Shown: one piece after another, positions 1-5,205 of the stretch
How the letters are laid out: the number at the start of each line of letters is the position of its first letter
How positions within the stretch are numbered: the stretch's first letter is position 1
Assembly: GCA_028819945.1 (NCBI GenBank)
Contig: JAPPKQ010000188.1
Location: 1 to 5,229, forward strand
Direction: 5' to 3'
Length of the DNA: 5,229 nucleotides
DNA from: a bacterium
Lineage (GTDB): Bacteria > Actinomycetota > Acidimicrobiia > Acidimicrobiales > CATQHL01
Translations under genes and position numbers: made by a program
The notes under the pieces: generated by a model
What the model saw: the letters and a program-made list of their open reading frames with translations, nothing else
What the model was told of the DNA's origin: nothing
The model's database searches: none

Positions 1-71
1 TCCTGCTGGCCGCACTGGTGGGATTCCTCGCCTTCGTCGGCGGGGTCGCGCTGGAGGCGGTCATCGGATGA
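1..71 (+). CDS. C-terminal end of a membrane protein (partial)
   Basis: Reading from base 3, an open frame of 22 codons ends at TGA 69-71. Its residues are almost all hydrophobic or small (Leu, Ala, Val, Gly, Phe) with one Glu near the end, as expected for the last transmembrane helix of a multi-pass membrane protein or transporter. The start lies outside the window. The family cannot be named from so short a piece. It runs in the same direction as the HEAT-repeat gene that begins 46 bases downstream, so the two may be cotranscribed. Confidence 0.55.
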   Translation, partial: LLAALVGFLAFVGGVALEAVIG

Positions 72-117
72 GCCCGGCCCGCGGCGATCCGCGGACCGGC
101 ACCGCGCCGCCTCCCCG

Positions 118-732
118 GTGAACGCCGAGCGGCGACCGCCCGATCGCGAATCGCTCCGCCGCCGCCGAGCCATTGCGCTCAGCGGGTTCGGCGACGACGA
201 CGGCACCGCGCGGCCGGGGCTCGCTGATCCGAGCCCGAGGGTGCGCTGCGCCGCGCTGGGCGCTCTGGCCCGCGGCGGCAACCTGGCGGCCGCCGATCTC
301 CTCACAGCGCTCGAAGACCCTGCACCGGAGGTTCGCGCCCGCGCCGCGGAGTTGGCCGCCGGCCGCGGCGACGTCGATCTCAGCGGCATGCTCGGCGACG
401 GCGACGCTCGCGTGGTCGAGGCGGCGGCCTGGGCGTGCGGCGAGCACCCCGCGGCCGGCCCCGGCGTGGTGGCACGGCTGGGCGAGATCGCCACGAGCCA
501 TCCCGACGCGCTCTGCCGGGAGACGGCGGTCGCCGCGCTCGGAGCGATCGGCGACGAGGCGGGGCTCGCCGCGGTGCTCGCGGCAACCGCGGACCGGGCC
601 ACGGTGCGCCGCCGAGCCGTCCTGGCACTGGCCGCCTTCTCCGGTCCCGACGTGGAGGAGGCGCTGGAGCGGGCCGCCGGGGATCGTGACTGGCAGGTCC
701 GCCAAGCGGCGGAAGACCTTCGCCAGCCGTGA
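118..732 (+). CDS. HEAT-repeat domain protein
   Basis: A 204-residue protein made almost entirely of alpha-helical HEAT-like (PBS-lyase type) repeats. Six units can be seen, each with the pattern Asp-x-x-x-x-Val-Arg-x-x-Ala-x-x-Ala-Leu: at about residues 36-55, 65-84, 92-110, 125-145, 155-175 and 186-203. The first 30 residues are charged and Arg-rich. There is no signal peptide, membrane segment or catalytic motif, so it is probably a cytoplasmic protein-protein interaction scaffold; the partner is unknown. The GTG at 118 is the only start codon in this frame between the window edge and the first repeat. No Shine-Dalgarno sequence precedes it, so translation may be coupled to the membrane gene upstream or leaderless. 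It converges on mreB with 45 bases between the stop codons. HEAT repeats are also found in phycobilin lyases, but nothing here supports that role. The repeat call is firm; the function is unknown. Confidence 0.85.
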   Translation: MNAERRPPDRESLRRRRAIALSGFGDDDGTARPGLADPSPRVRCAALGALARGGNLAAADLLTALEDPAPEVRARAAELAAGRGDVDLSGMLGDGDARVVEAAAWACGEHPAAGPGVVARLGEIATSHPDALCRETAVAALGAIGDEAGLAAVLAATADRATVRRRAVLALAAFSGPDVEEALERAAGDRDWQVRQAAEDLRQP

Positions 733-777
733 TGACCGGCGACGTCGTCCCTGGCTGAACGGAGGAACTCCGCCGGC

Positions 778-1788
778 TCAGTCCCCGTCGGAGAAGTCCA
801 CGAACATCCCCCGCATGAGGTCGAGCGCCCCGAGGGACCGGCCCGCGCCGCGCACCACGCACTCCAGGGGATAGTCCACGCGCCGCACCGGCACGCCGGC
901 CTCATTGGCGATCCGCTGGTCGATACCGCTGAGCAGTCCCCCACCACCGGTGAGATACAAGCCCCGGCGGGCGATGTCGTTGGCCAACTCCGGCGGCGTG
1001 GTGGACACGCAGTTCAGGATCGAGTTGAGGATCGCCCGCAGCGGACCGGCGATCGCCTCGCGGATCTCGCCGGAGTTCAGCGTGAGCACCTCGGGCGCAC
1101 TCACGGAGACGCGGCGGCCGTGCACCTGCATCTCACGATCCTTGCCGACGTCCAGCGCCGAGCCGATCGTGATCTTGATCTTCTCCGCGGTCTGCTCGCC
1201 GACGGCGATGTCGTAGGTCTCCCGGAGGTACTTCTGCACGGCGTCGTCCACGGCGAACGAGCCGACACGCTCCGCCTCGAGGGCGACCACCCCGCCGAGC
1301 GAGATGAGCCCGGATTCGGTCGTCCCGCCACCGATGTCCACGATCAGGTTGCCGACGGACTTGTCGATCGGCAGGTTGGCGCCCAGGGCCGCCGCGATGG
1401 GCTGCTCCATCAGCAGCACGTTGCCGGCGCCGGCGCGGCGCGCCGCCAGCTTGACGGCGCGCATCTCCACGAGCGTGAGCGCCGAAGGCACGCAGATCAC
1501 AACACGCGGCCTGTTGAAGCGGTTCACGCCGATCTGGTGGAAGATCGCCCGCATCATCTGCTCGGTCATGTCGAAGTCGGTGATGGCACCGCTGCGCAGC
1601 GGGCGGTGAGCCACGATGTAACTCGGGGTCCGGCCGATCATGCGCCACGCCTCCTCGCCCATGGCGAGGACCTCGCCGGTCTGGCGATGGACGGCGATGA
1701 CCGACGGCTGGCGGTACACGATGTCCTGACCTAGGGAGTACACCAGCGTGTTCGCCGTCCCCAGATCGATCGCGAGGCTGCGGGCCAT
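778..1788 (-). CDS. mreB: MreB-family actin-like protein with altered ATPase site
   Basis: A 336-residue bacterial actin of normal MreB length. MreB polymerises with ATP on the inner membrane face and guides cell-wall synthesis. Visible motifs are phosphate-1 DLGTANT (8-14), PRVVICVP (94-101), phosphate-2 DIGGGTTE (151-158), the helix GEQTAEKIK (197-205) and the adenosine motif TGGGGLLSGID (280-290). Two conserved positions are changed. Gln129 in MEQP stands where MreB has Glu in the EEP motif (T. maritima E131, which with T158 supports ATP hydrolysis); the Thr is kept as Thr156. The usual GGDxxDEA motif reads GSFAVDDA (176-183), losing its Asp. Rings of identity elsewhere leave no doubt about the family. 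The ATG lies six bases after the stop of the small membrane protein and has no clear Shine-Dalgarno, which suggests translational coupling. No mreC, mreD or rodA is adjacent, so this may be a stand-alone second copy (Mbl-like). Slow or absent ATP hydrolysis is an inference. Confidence 0.95.
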   Translation of the reverse strand: MARSLAIDLGTANTLVYSLGQDIVYRQPSVIAVHRQTGEVLAMGEEAWRMIGRTPSYIVAHRPLRSGAITDFDMTEQMMRAIFHQIGVNRFNRPRVVICVPSALTLVEMRAVKLAARRAGAGNVLLMEQPIAAALGANLPIDKSVGNLIVDIGGGTTESGLISLGGVVALEAERVGSFAVDDAVQKYLRETYDIAVGEQTAEKIKITIGSALDVGKDREMQVHGRRVSVSAPEVLTLNSGEIREAIAGPLRAILNSILNCVSTTPPELANDIARRGLYLTGGGGLLSGIDQRIANEAGVPVRRVDYPLECVVRGAGRSLGALDLMRGMFVDFSDGD

Positions 1789-1794
1789 GACGAA

Positions 1795-1974
1795 CTAGCG
1801 GCGCCAGCGGCCGCGGCGCCCGCTCTCGGCCGGTGGCCGGAGCGCCGACATCTCCGCGTCGAAGCGGTCGACGCTCGAGGTGAACGTCGTGCGGTCCCGG
1901 TGCCGCAGCCAGATCACAAGGAATCCGACGACGCACACACCGACCGCGACGAACAGGAAGATCACACCAGCCAC
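1795..1974 (-). CDS. small single-pass membrane protein between moaE and mreB
   Basis: With the GTG start at 1974 this is a 59-residue protein: one strongly hydrophobic helix at about residues 2-23, then a basic stretch (RHRDR) and a polar tail ending in several Arg residues. By the positive-inside rule the tail should lie in the cytoplasm. An upstream TTG at 1989 would add five residues, but the GGGAGG sequence before it sits only one base away, too close to act as its ribosome site. The GGAGAG at 1982-1987 is seven bases before the GTG, so I prefer the GTG. The gene is packed between moaE and mreB, with 6 bases before the mreB ATG. No known domain is recognised. Cotranscription with mreB makes a membrane partner or tether for MreB possible, but that is only inference. 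Confidence 0.7.
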   Translation of the reverse strand: MAGVIFLFVAVGVCVVGFLVIWLRHRDRTTFTSSVDRFDAEMSALRPPAESGRRGRWRR

Positions 1975-1981
1975 GCGCTGT

Positions 1982-1987
1982 CTCTCC
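1982..1987 (-). promoter_or_regulatory. ribosome binding site deciding the start of the small membrane protein
   Basis: GGAGAG on the - strand, seven bases before the GTG at 1974. It overlaps the alternative TTG codon at 1987-1989. Its spacing favours the GTG as the true start. Confidence 0.45.
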
Positions 1988-1995
1988 AAGCCTCC

Positions 1996-2502
1996 CTAGA
2001 GCGGGTTCTCCACCCGCTGCACGTACTCCTCGATCTCCGACAGGTGCTGGGCCTCTCTCCCCCAACTCTCGCCCCCTGCCCAGCGCTCCAGCTTCCAGAT
2101 CGGGACGGTGGCCTTCAAGGCGTCGATGCAGAACCTGGCCGCGCTGAACGCCTCCTGCCTGTGCGGCGCCGAGGCCACGACCACCACCGCCGCATCTCCG
2201 ACCTTCAGCGTGCCGGTGCGGTGCAGCAGAGCCAGCCGGCCGAGATCGGGCCACCGTTCACGCGCCTGGTGCGCCACCGCCGCCAGGCGGCCCTCCGCCT
2301 CGACCTCGTAGGCCTCGTAGGTCAACTCGTAGACCTCGGGACGATCAGGGGAGTTGTCCCGAGCGTTCCCGGAGAACATCACCACGGCACCGCAATGAGG
2401 ACGGTTTGCCCATGCCACCGCGGCCTCAAGGGGCAGTTGCTCCGCGCAGAGACCGATCCACGTGTCTCCCTGTGGTGACTGCTCAGCCCGCGGTGACCGC
2501 AC
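1996..2502 (-). CDS. moaE: molybdopterin synthase catalytic subunit MoaE
   Basis: A 168-residue MoaE, the large subunit of molybdopterin synthase. With thiocarboxylated MoaD it adds two sulfurs to cyclic pyranopterin monophosphate to make molybdopterin in the cytoplasm. Family motifs in order: GAVVMFSGNAR (38-48), ELTYEAY (59-65), HRTGTLKVGD (94-103), APHRQEAF (112-119), and the C-terminal IDALK...PIWK block (126-137). Lys130 and Lys137 correspond to E. coli MoaE Lys119 and Lys126, so the active site looks intact. An extra ~12 residues precede the first strand. The GTG at 2502 is the first possible start, since an in-frame TGA lies two codons before it; the next in-frame ATG (residue 42) would remove the first strand. 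There is no Shine-Dalgarno but a -10 box lies six bases upstream, suggesting a leaderless mRNA. It is the first gene of the moaE-membrane protein-mreB unit. No moaD or other moa gene is in the window. Confidence 0.95.
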   Translation of the reverse strand: MRSPRAEQSPQGDTWIGLCAEQLPLEAAVAWANRPHCGAVVMFSGNARDNSPDRPEVYELTYEAYEVEAEGRLAAVAHQARERWPDLGRLALLHRTGTLKVGDAAVVVVASAPHRQEAFSAARFCIDALKATVPIWKLERWAGGESWGREAQHLSEIEEYVQRVENPL

Positions 2503-2536
2503 GTATCAATGATAATTGCCGCCGCGCCTGTATCGA
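2503..2536 (-). promoter_or_regulatory. promoter of the moaE-mreB unit, probably leaderless
   Basis: An AT-rich island in GC-rich DNA. On the - strand, a -10 box TATCAT (2509-2514) lies exactly six bases before the GTG start at 2502. A possible -35 box TCGATA (2531-2536, 4 of 6 matches to TTGACA) is separated from it by a 16-base spacer. The spacing places the transcript start at or next to the GTG. This fits the lack of a ribosome site and the leaderless mRNAs common in Actinobacteria. The prediction rests on sequence match only. Confidence 0.55.
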
Positions 2537-2539
2537 TCC

Positions 2540-2584
2540 ATCCCGGCGAGGCTCATCCCGCCGGGGCCCGTCCCGCCGGAGCGA
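2540..2584. repeat. three tandem 15-bp imperfect direct repeats
   Basis: Three abutting 15-base units at 2540-2554, 2555-2569 and 2570-2584. On the + strand they all carry the form (A/G)TCCCG(C/G)CG, and 9 of 15 positions are identical in all three. They begin directly after the SDR stop codon and end just upstream of the possible -35 box of the moaE promoter. Read in the SDR frame they would encode SLRRD, GPRRD and EPRRD. They may be an operator, a relic of a longer SDR tail, or simple slippage in GC-rich DNA. Confidence 0.55.
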
Positions 2585-3712
2585 TCAGCGCAACGGCGGC
2601 CGAGCCGCACGGCGCGCTCTGGCCATCGCCCCGATGGCGATGCCCAGGCCGATCGCCACGAGCGCCACGAGTACCGTCAGTGACCTCCGCTGCATCACCG
2701 AGGACGTCGTGATGGCCCAGGGCTTGGCGTGGTGCGAATCCACGTAGCACTCCTCGTTGCTGTGTCGGGGCTCCCACCCCGCCGCCCGGAGGCGCTCGTT
2801 CGACACGACCCAGGGGAACCGCGTGTAGGGGACCACGCCGGGAGGTGTCGGCGCCAGGCGCCAGCGCCAGCGGAAGCGCGCCAGCCACGACGCCACCTGC
2901 GGCGGCACCCGCAGCCAGGGCACCATGCCGCTCAGCCGCCTCATGCGGGTCGCCGAGACGTAGCCGTCGGGAGCCACGTTGTAGGTGCCGGCGAGATCGC
3001 CGAGCACCGCCAGCTCCACCGCAGCCGCCAGGTCGTCGAGGTGCAGGAACTGAACCGGAGAGTCGTCGTCGCCGGCCGCCACGGTCACCGCGGCGCGCAG
3101 GGTGCGAGCCGCCCAGCTGCTCTCACCGGCGGCGACCGCGGTCACCGGCCGGAGCACGACGAGGCGCACACCGGGATTGTCGGCGTGCCACTCGGCTGCG
3201 AGCCGTTCCACCTCCGCCTTGTGCGCCGCGAACGAGAAGCCCGGGTTCGGCCGCAACAGCGCATCCTCGGACAGCGGGACCGGGTTGTTGGGCCAGGCCC
3301 CGTAGACCATCGCGCTGGACATCAGGACGACGCCGGAGACCTGTGCCCGGGACACCGCGGCCAGCAGGCGCCGCACCATCTCGATGTCGAGGCTCGCCGA
3401 CTCCAACCCGTCGCGACGCGGATCGAACGCCGACACGAGGTGGGCGACGACATCGACACCCTGCAACATCGCCACCACGTCGCCGGTTCGGAGATCCCCT
3501 TGGCGGAGTTCGGCACCGAGTTGCGGCTGCAGCGGCTGCGAGTCCACACCGACGACCTGCACCTCGCCGGTGCGGGCGGCCAGTCGTGCCGCCAGCCGCG
3601 AACCGATGGAGCCGGCGACACCGGTGATCGCCACGGCGAGCGGCCGGTCCGGAGGGTGGCCGGGGGTGGCCGCGCCGGCGCCGGCATCGAAGCTGTCAGG
3701 AAGGCGGTTCAT
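2585..3712 (-). CDS. membrane-anchored extended SDR (NAD-dependent epimerase/dehydratase-like), catalytic Tyr missing
   Basis: A 375-residue protein of the extended short-chain dehydrogenase/reductase superfamily. After a polar Pro/Gly-rich lead of about 24 residues comes the Rossmann motif ITGVAGSIG (29-37; GxxGxxG), then acidic VDSQ (56-59) at the end of beta-2, GDL (72-74), AHLVS (90-94), the serine block MSSAMVYGAW (131-140) and LRPV (187-190). The usual YxxxK reads FAAHK (161-165): the Lys is kept but the catalytic Tyr is Phe. The C-terminus has one membrane helix (about 344-362) followed by an Arg-rich tail, so it is probably anchored with the domain on the cytoplasmic side. The substrate is unknown; it may bind NAD(H) without normal epimerase or dehydrogenase chemistry. 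The ATG at 3712 has only a weak upstream GGGG. It is divergent from the DUF2342 gene and upstream of moaE, from which it is separated by a likely independent promoter. The fold is certain; activity is doubtful. Confidence 0.92.
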   Translation of the reverse strand: MNRLPDSFDAGAGAATPGHPPDRPLAVAITGVAGSIGSRLAARLAARTGEVQVVGVDSQPLQPQLGAELRQGDLRTGDVVAMLQGVDVVAHLVSAFDPRRDGLESASLDIEMVRRLLAAVSRAQVSGVVLMSSAMVYGAWPNNPVPLSEDALLRPNPGFSFAAHKAEVERLAAEWHADNPGVRLVVLRPVTAVAAGESSWAARTLRAAVTVAAGDDDSPVQFLHLDDLAAAVELAVLGDLAGTYNVAPDGYVSATRMRRLSGMVPWLRVPPQVASWLARFRWRWRLAPTPPGVVPYTRFPWVVSNERLRAAGWEPRHSNEECYVDSHHAKPWAITTSSVMQRRSLTVLVALVAIGLGIAIGAMARARRAARPPLR

Positions 3713-3723
3713 CTCGGAACCCC

Positions 3724-3729
3724 AAGGTA
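3724..3729 (-). promoter_or_regulatory. possible -10 box for the SDR gene
   Basis: TACCTT on the - strand, fitting the TAnnnT pattern, lies 11 bases before the SDR ATG at 3712. It would give a very short leader. No good -35 box is visible, so this is tentative. Confidence 0.25.
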
Positions 3730-3747
3730 ACGGCGACCTCCCCCATC

Positions 3748-3759
3748 TACGATGCAGGC
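3748..3759 (+). promoter_or_regulatory. -10 promoter box of the DUF2342 gene, probably leaderless
   Basis: TACGAT (3748-3753; TAnnnT) is followed by exactly six bases and then the ATG at 3760. This is the same geometry as at moaE. There is no convincing Shine-Dalgarno, only an AGG four bases upstream, and no clear -35 box. Transcription is predicted to start at or next to the ATG. Confidence 0.5.
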
Positions 3760-5034
3760 ATGCCCCCGGCCGATCATCCCTTCGACGAGGATCCCGCCGA
3801 CTGGGGCGGGGAGGGGGACCCGCTCGGAGCCTGGCCGCTCCTGGGTGATCTGACCAGGCTGCTCCGGTCCCCCGACGTCAGCCGCCAGGCCGCCGACCAG
3901 CTGGCGGTGGCGGTAGCCTCCGACGGCGGGCGCGAGCCGAACGCCTCTCCGGTGGACCGCGCCGCATTCGGCGACCTGGCCGGCATTGCCCAGTTGGCGG
4001 CCGAGGCGGCCACCGGGCTGCCGATCACCGCCGATCATCGACCGATCGAGATCGCCGTGGTGAATCGCGGCGGCTGGGCGCATCACACGCTGCGTGATTG
4101 GCGACCGCACTTCCAGCAGTTGCAGGAAGGGCTGGCCGCGGCGCGAGGTGCCGCCGAGGAGCCCGACTCGCCCGGCGATGGCCCCGAAGCGATGCTGCGG
4201 CGCCTCATGGAGCCGCTGGCGCCGCTGCTGGCGGACATGACAGCCGGGTCGCTGACCGGCCGGCTGGCGCGCGTCGCCCTCGGTTCCTACGACGTGGCGC
4301 TTCCCCGCGTGCGCAGCGACCGGCTGCTGCTGGTCGAGCCGAACATCACCGCGTTCGCCGAGGCCTGGAGCCTGCCGCGGGATGACACGTGCCTCTGGGT
4401 CTGCGTGCACTCCCTCATCGCCAACGCGGTGCTCAGCGTGCCGCCGGTGCACCAGAGGCTGACCGACCTCCTCGAGAGCCACGCGCGGGGCTTCGAGATC
4501 GATCCCGGCGGGATCGTCGAATCGTTGCAGGAGCGCCTCGGCGACCTGGATCCCGAGCGGGCCATGGCCGAGATGCCCGCGCTGCTGTCCAGCCCCGAGA
4601 TGCTGCTGGGCGCAACGCGCTCGGAGAACCAGGACACGGTCGCGGCCCAACTGGAGGATCTCCTGTCGGTACTGGTCGGCTACGTCGACGCCACCACCGA
4701 GCAGGCCTGCGAGCAGTTGCTGGGTTCCCGGAGTCCCGTGCGGGAGGCCTTCCGGCGGCGCCGCCTCACGCCGCCCGCAGAGGCCCGCCAGGTGGCTGGA
4801 CTCCTCGGCGTCGACGTTGGCCCGGAAGCTTCGGCGCGCGGTGCGCGCTTCCTGGAGGGCGTCACCGAGCGAGCCGGCACCGCGGGCATCGCCCGCCTGT
4901 GGCAGTCCGCCGAGAACTGGCCGACGCCGAACGAGATCGACGCCCCTGGACTGTGGCTGGCTCGTCTGGAGGTCTACGAGGGCTCGGGCGAGTCCGGCTC
5001 GGCGGGCGGGGACCCGGACCCCGACGCACGCTGA
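3760..5034 (+). CDS. DUF2342/zincin-2 family protein (TIGR03624-like) lacking the HExxH zinc site
   Basis: A 424-residue protein resembling the actinobacterial 'putative hydrolase/zinc-dependent metalloprotease' family (DUF2342, PF10103). Support comes from family-like blocks in order: VVNRGGWAHHTL (100-111), LGSYDVALPR (174-183), LLLVEPNITAFAEAW (189-203), LWVCVH (212-217), RFLEGVTERAG (363-373), RLWQSAENWPTPNEI (379-393) and the closing LWLARLE (398-404). The blocks are recalled family features, not a database hit. Where relatives carry HExxH this protein has HSLIA (217-221), keeping only the first His. The downstream block that usually reads EGxxxxVMD appears as LVGYVDATTEQA (305-316), with Val306 in place of the Glu ligand. 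It is therefore probably not a zinc protease but a pseudoenzyme or binding protein. There is no signal peptide or membrane helix, and the tail is Gly/Ser/Asp/Pro-rich. The ATG at 3760 sits six bases after a -10 box. It is divergent from the SDR and overlaps a convergent small gene by 61 bases. Confidence 0.82.
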   Translation: MPPADHPFDEDPADWGGEGDPLGAWPLLGDLTRLLRSPDVSRQAADQLAVAVASDGGREPNASPVDRAAFGDLAGIAQLAAEAATGLPITADHRPIEIAVVNRGGWAHHTLRDWRPHFQQLQEGLAAARGAAEEPDSPGDGPEAMLRRLMEPLAPLLADMTAGSLTGRLARVALGSYDVALPRVRSDRLLLVEPNITAFAEAWSLPRDDTCLWVCVHSLIANAVLSVPPVHQRLTDLLESHARGFEIDPGGIVESLQERLGDLDPERAMAEMPALLSSPEMLLGATRSENQDTVAAQLEDLLSVLVGYVDATTEQACEQLLGSRSPVREAFRRRRLTPPAEARQVAGLLGVDVGPEASARGARFLEGVTERAGTAGIARLWQSAENWPTPNEIDAPGLWLARLEVYEGSGESGSAGGDPDPDAR

Positions 5035-5192
5035 TCACCGGCGCTGGGCCGCCGATGCCATTTCTCCGGCAGCCGGCGCGGCAGGCTGGGCGGCGGCTGC
5101 CCCCGCCGGACGTTCTTCGCCCCCACGAGGTGCAGAACGACCGCGGCCGCCAGGAAGAGTGTGATCAGGATGAAGCCCAGCCGCAGTGACAT
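4974..5192 (-). CDS. small membrane protein, convergent with and overlapping the DUF2342 gene
   Basis: With the ATG at 5192 this frame encodes 72 residues: a hydrophobic helix at about residues 5-23, a basic boundary (KNVRR), then a Pro/Arg-rich and finally Ser/Pro/Glu-rich tail. The start is supported by a long match to the anti-Shine-Dalgarno complement eight bases upstream. The frame stays open through a GTG at 5222 to the window edge, and those extra residues are also hydrophobic, so this could instead be the end of a larger multi-pass protein. The last 20 codons and the stop overlap the 3' end of the DUF2342 gene on the other strand. No family is recognised. The helix makes it more likely to be real than a shadow frame, but the evidence is moderate. 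Confidence 0.5.
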   Translation of the reverse strand: MSLRLGFILITLFLAAAVVLHLVGAKNVRRGQPPPSLPRRLPEKWHRRPSAGDQRASGSGSPPAEPDSPEPS

Positions 5193-5194
5193 CG

Positions 5195-5205
5195 GGATCA
5201 CCGCC
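5195..5205 (-). promoter_or_regulatory. extended Shine-Dalgarno before the ATG at 5192
   Basis: On the - strand GGCGGTGATCC matches 10 of 11 bases of GGAGGTGATCC, the complement of the conserved 16S rRNA 3' end. The GGCGG core lies eight bases before the ATG at 5192. It favours that ATG over the GTG at 5222, though chance is possible in GC-rich DNA. Confidence 0.4.

Noticed and set aside
760..772. CGGAG-GAA-CTCCG hairpin between the converging HEAT and mreB genes as a terminator
   Set aside because: The stem is only five base pairs with no T-run on either strand; such short hairpins are frequent in GC-rich DNA.
1987..1989. TTG as start of the small membrane protein
   Set aside because: The only strong ribosome sequence before it is one base away, which is too close; the GTG at 1974 has better spacing.
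1133..2254. Long 373-codon open frame on the - strand across mreB, the small gene and moaE
   Set aside because: It is rich in Arg, Gly and Pro with no domain, and it overlaps three well-supported genes in another frame; a GC-rich shadow.
3716..3721. GGAACC as a -35 box of an ECF sigma promoter for the DUF2342 gene
   Set aside because: The gap to the TACGAT box is about 26 bases, too long for ECF or housekeeping promoters.
2729..3730. 333-codon open frame on the + strand opposite the SDR
   Set aside because: It is Arg/His/Gly-rich with no motifs, and the SDR frame has clear Rossmann and catalytic-region signatures.
3709..4650. 313-codon open frame on the - strand opposite the DUF2342 gene
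   Set aside because: Composition is His/Gln/Gly/Arg-rich without recognisable motifs, while the + strand frame has clear family blocks.
4389..5189. 266-codon + strand frame overlapping the DUF2342 gene and the small convergent gene
   Set aside because: It is Arg/Gly/Ala/Pro-rich without a domain and lies inside a gene with family-like motifs.
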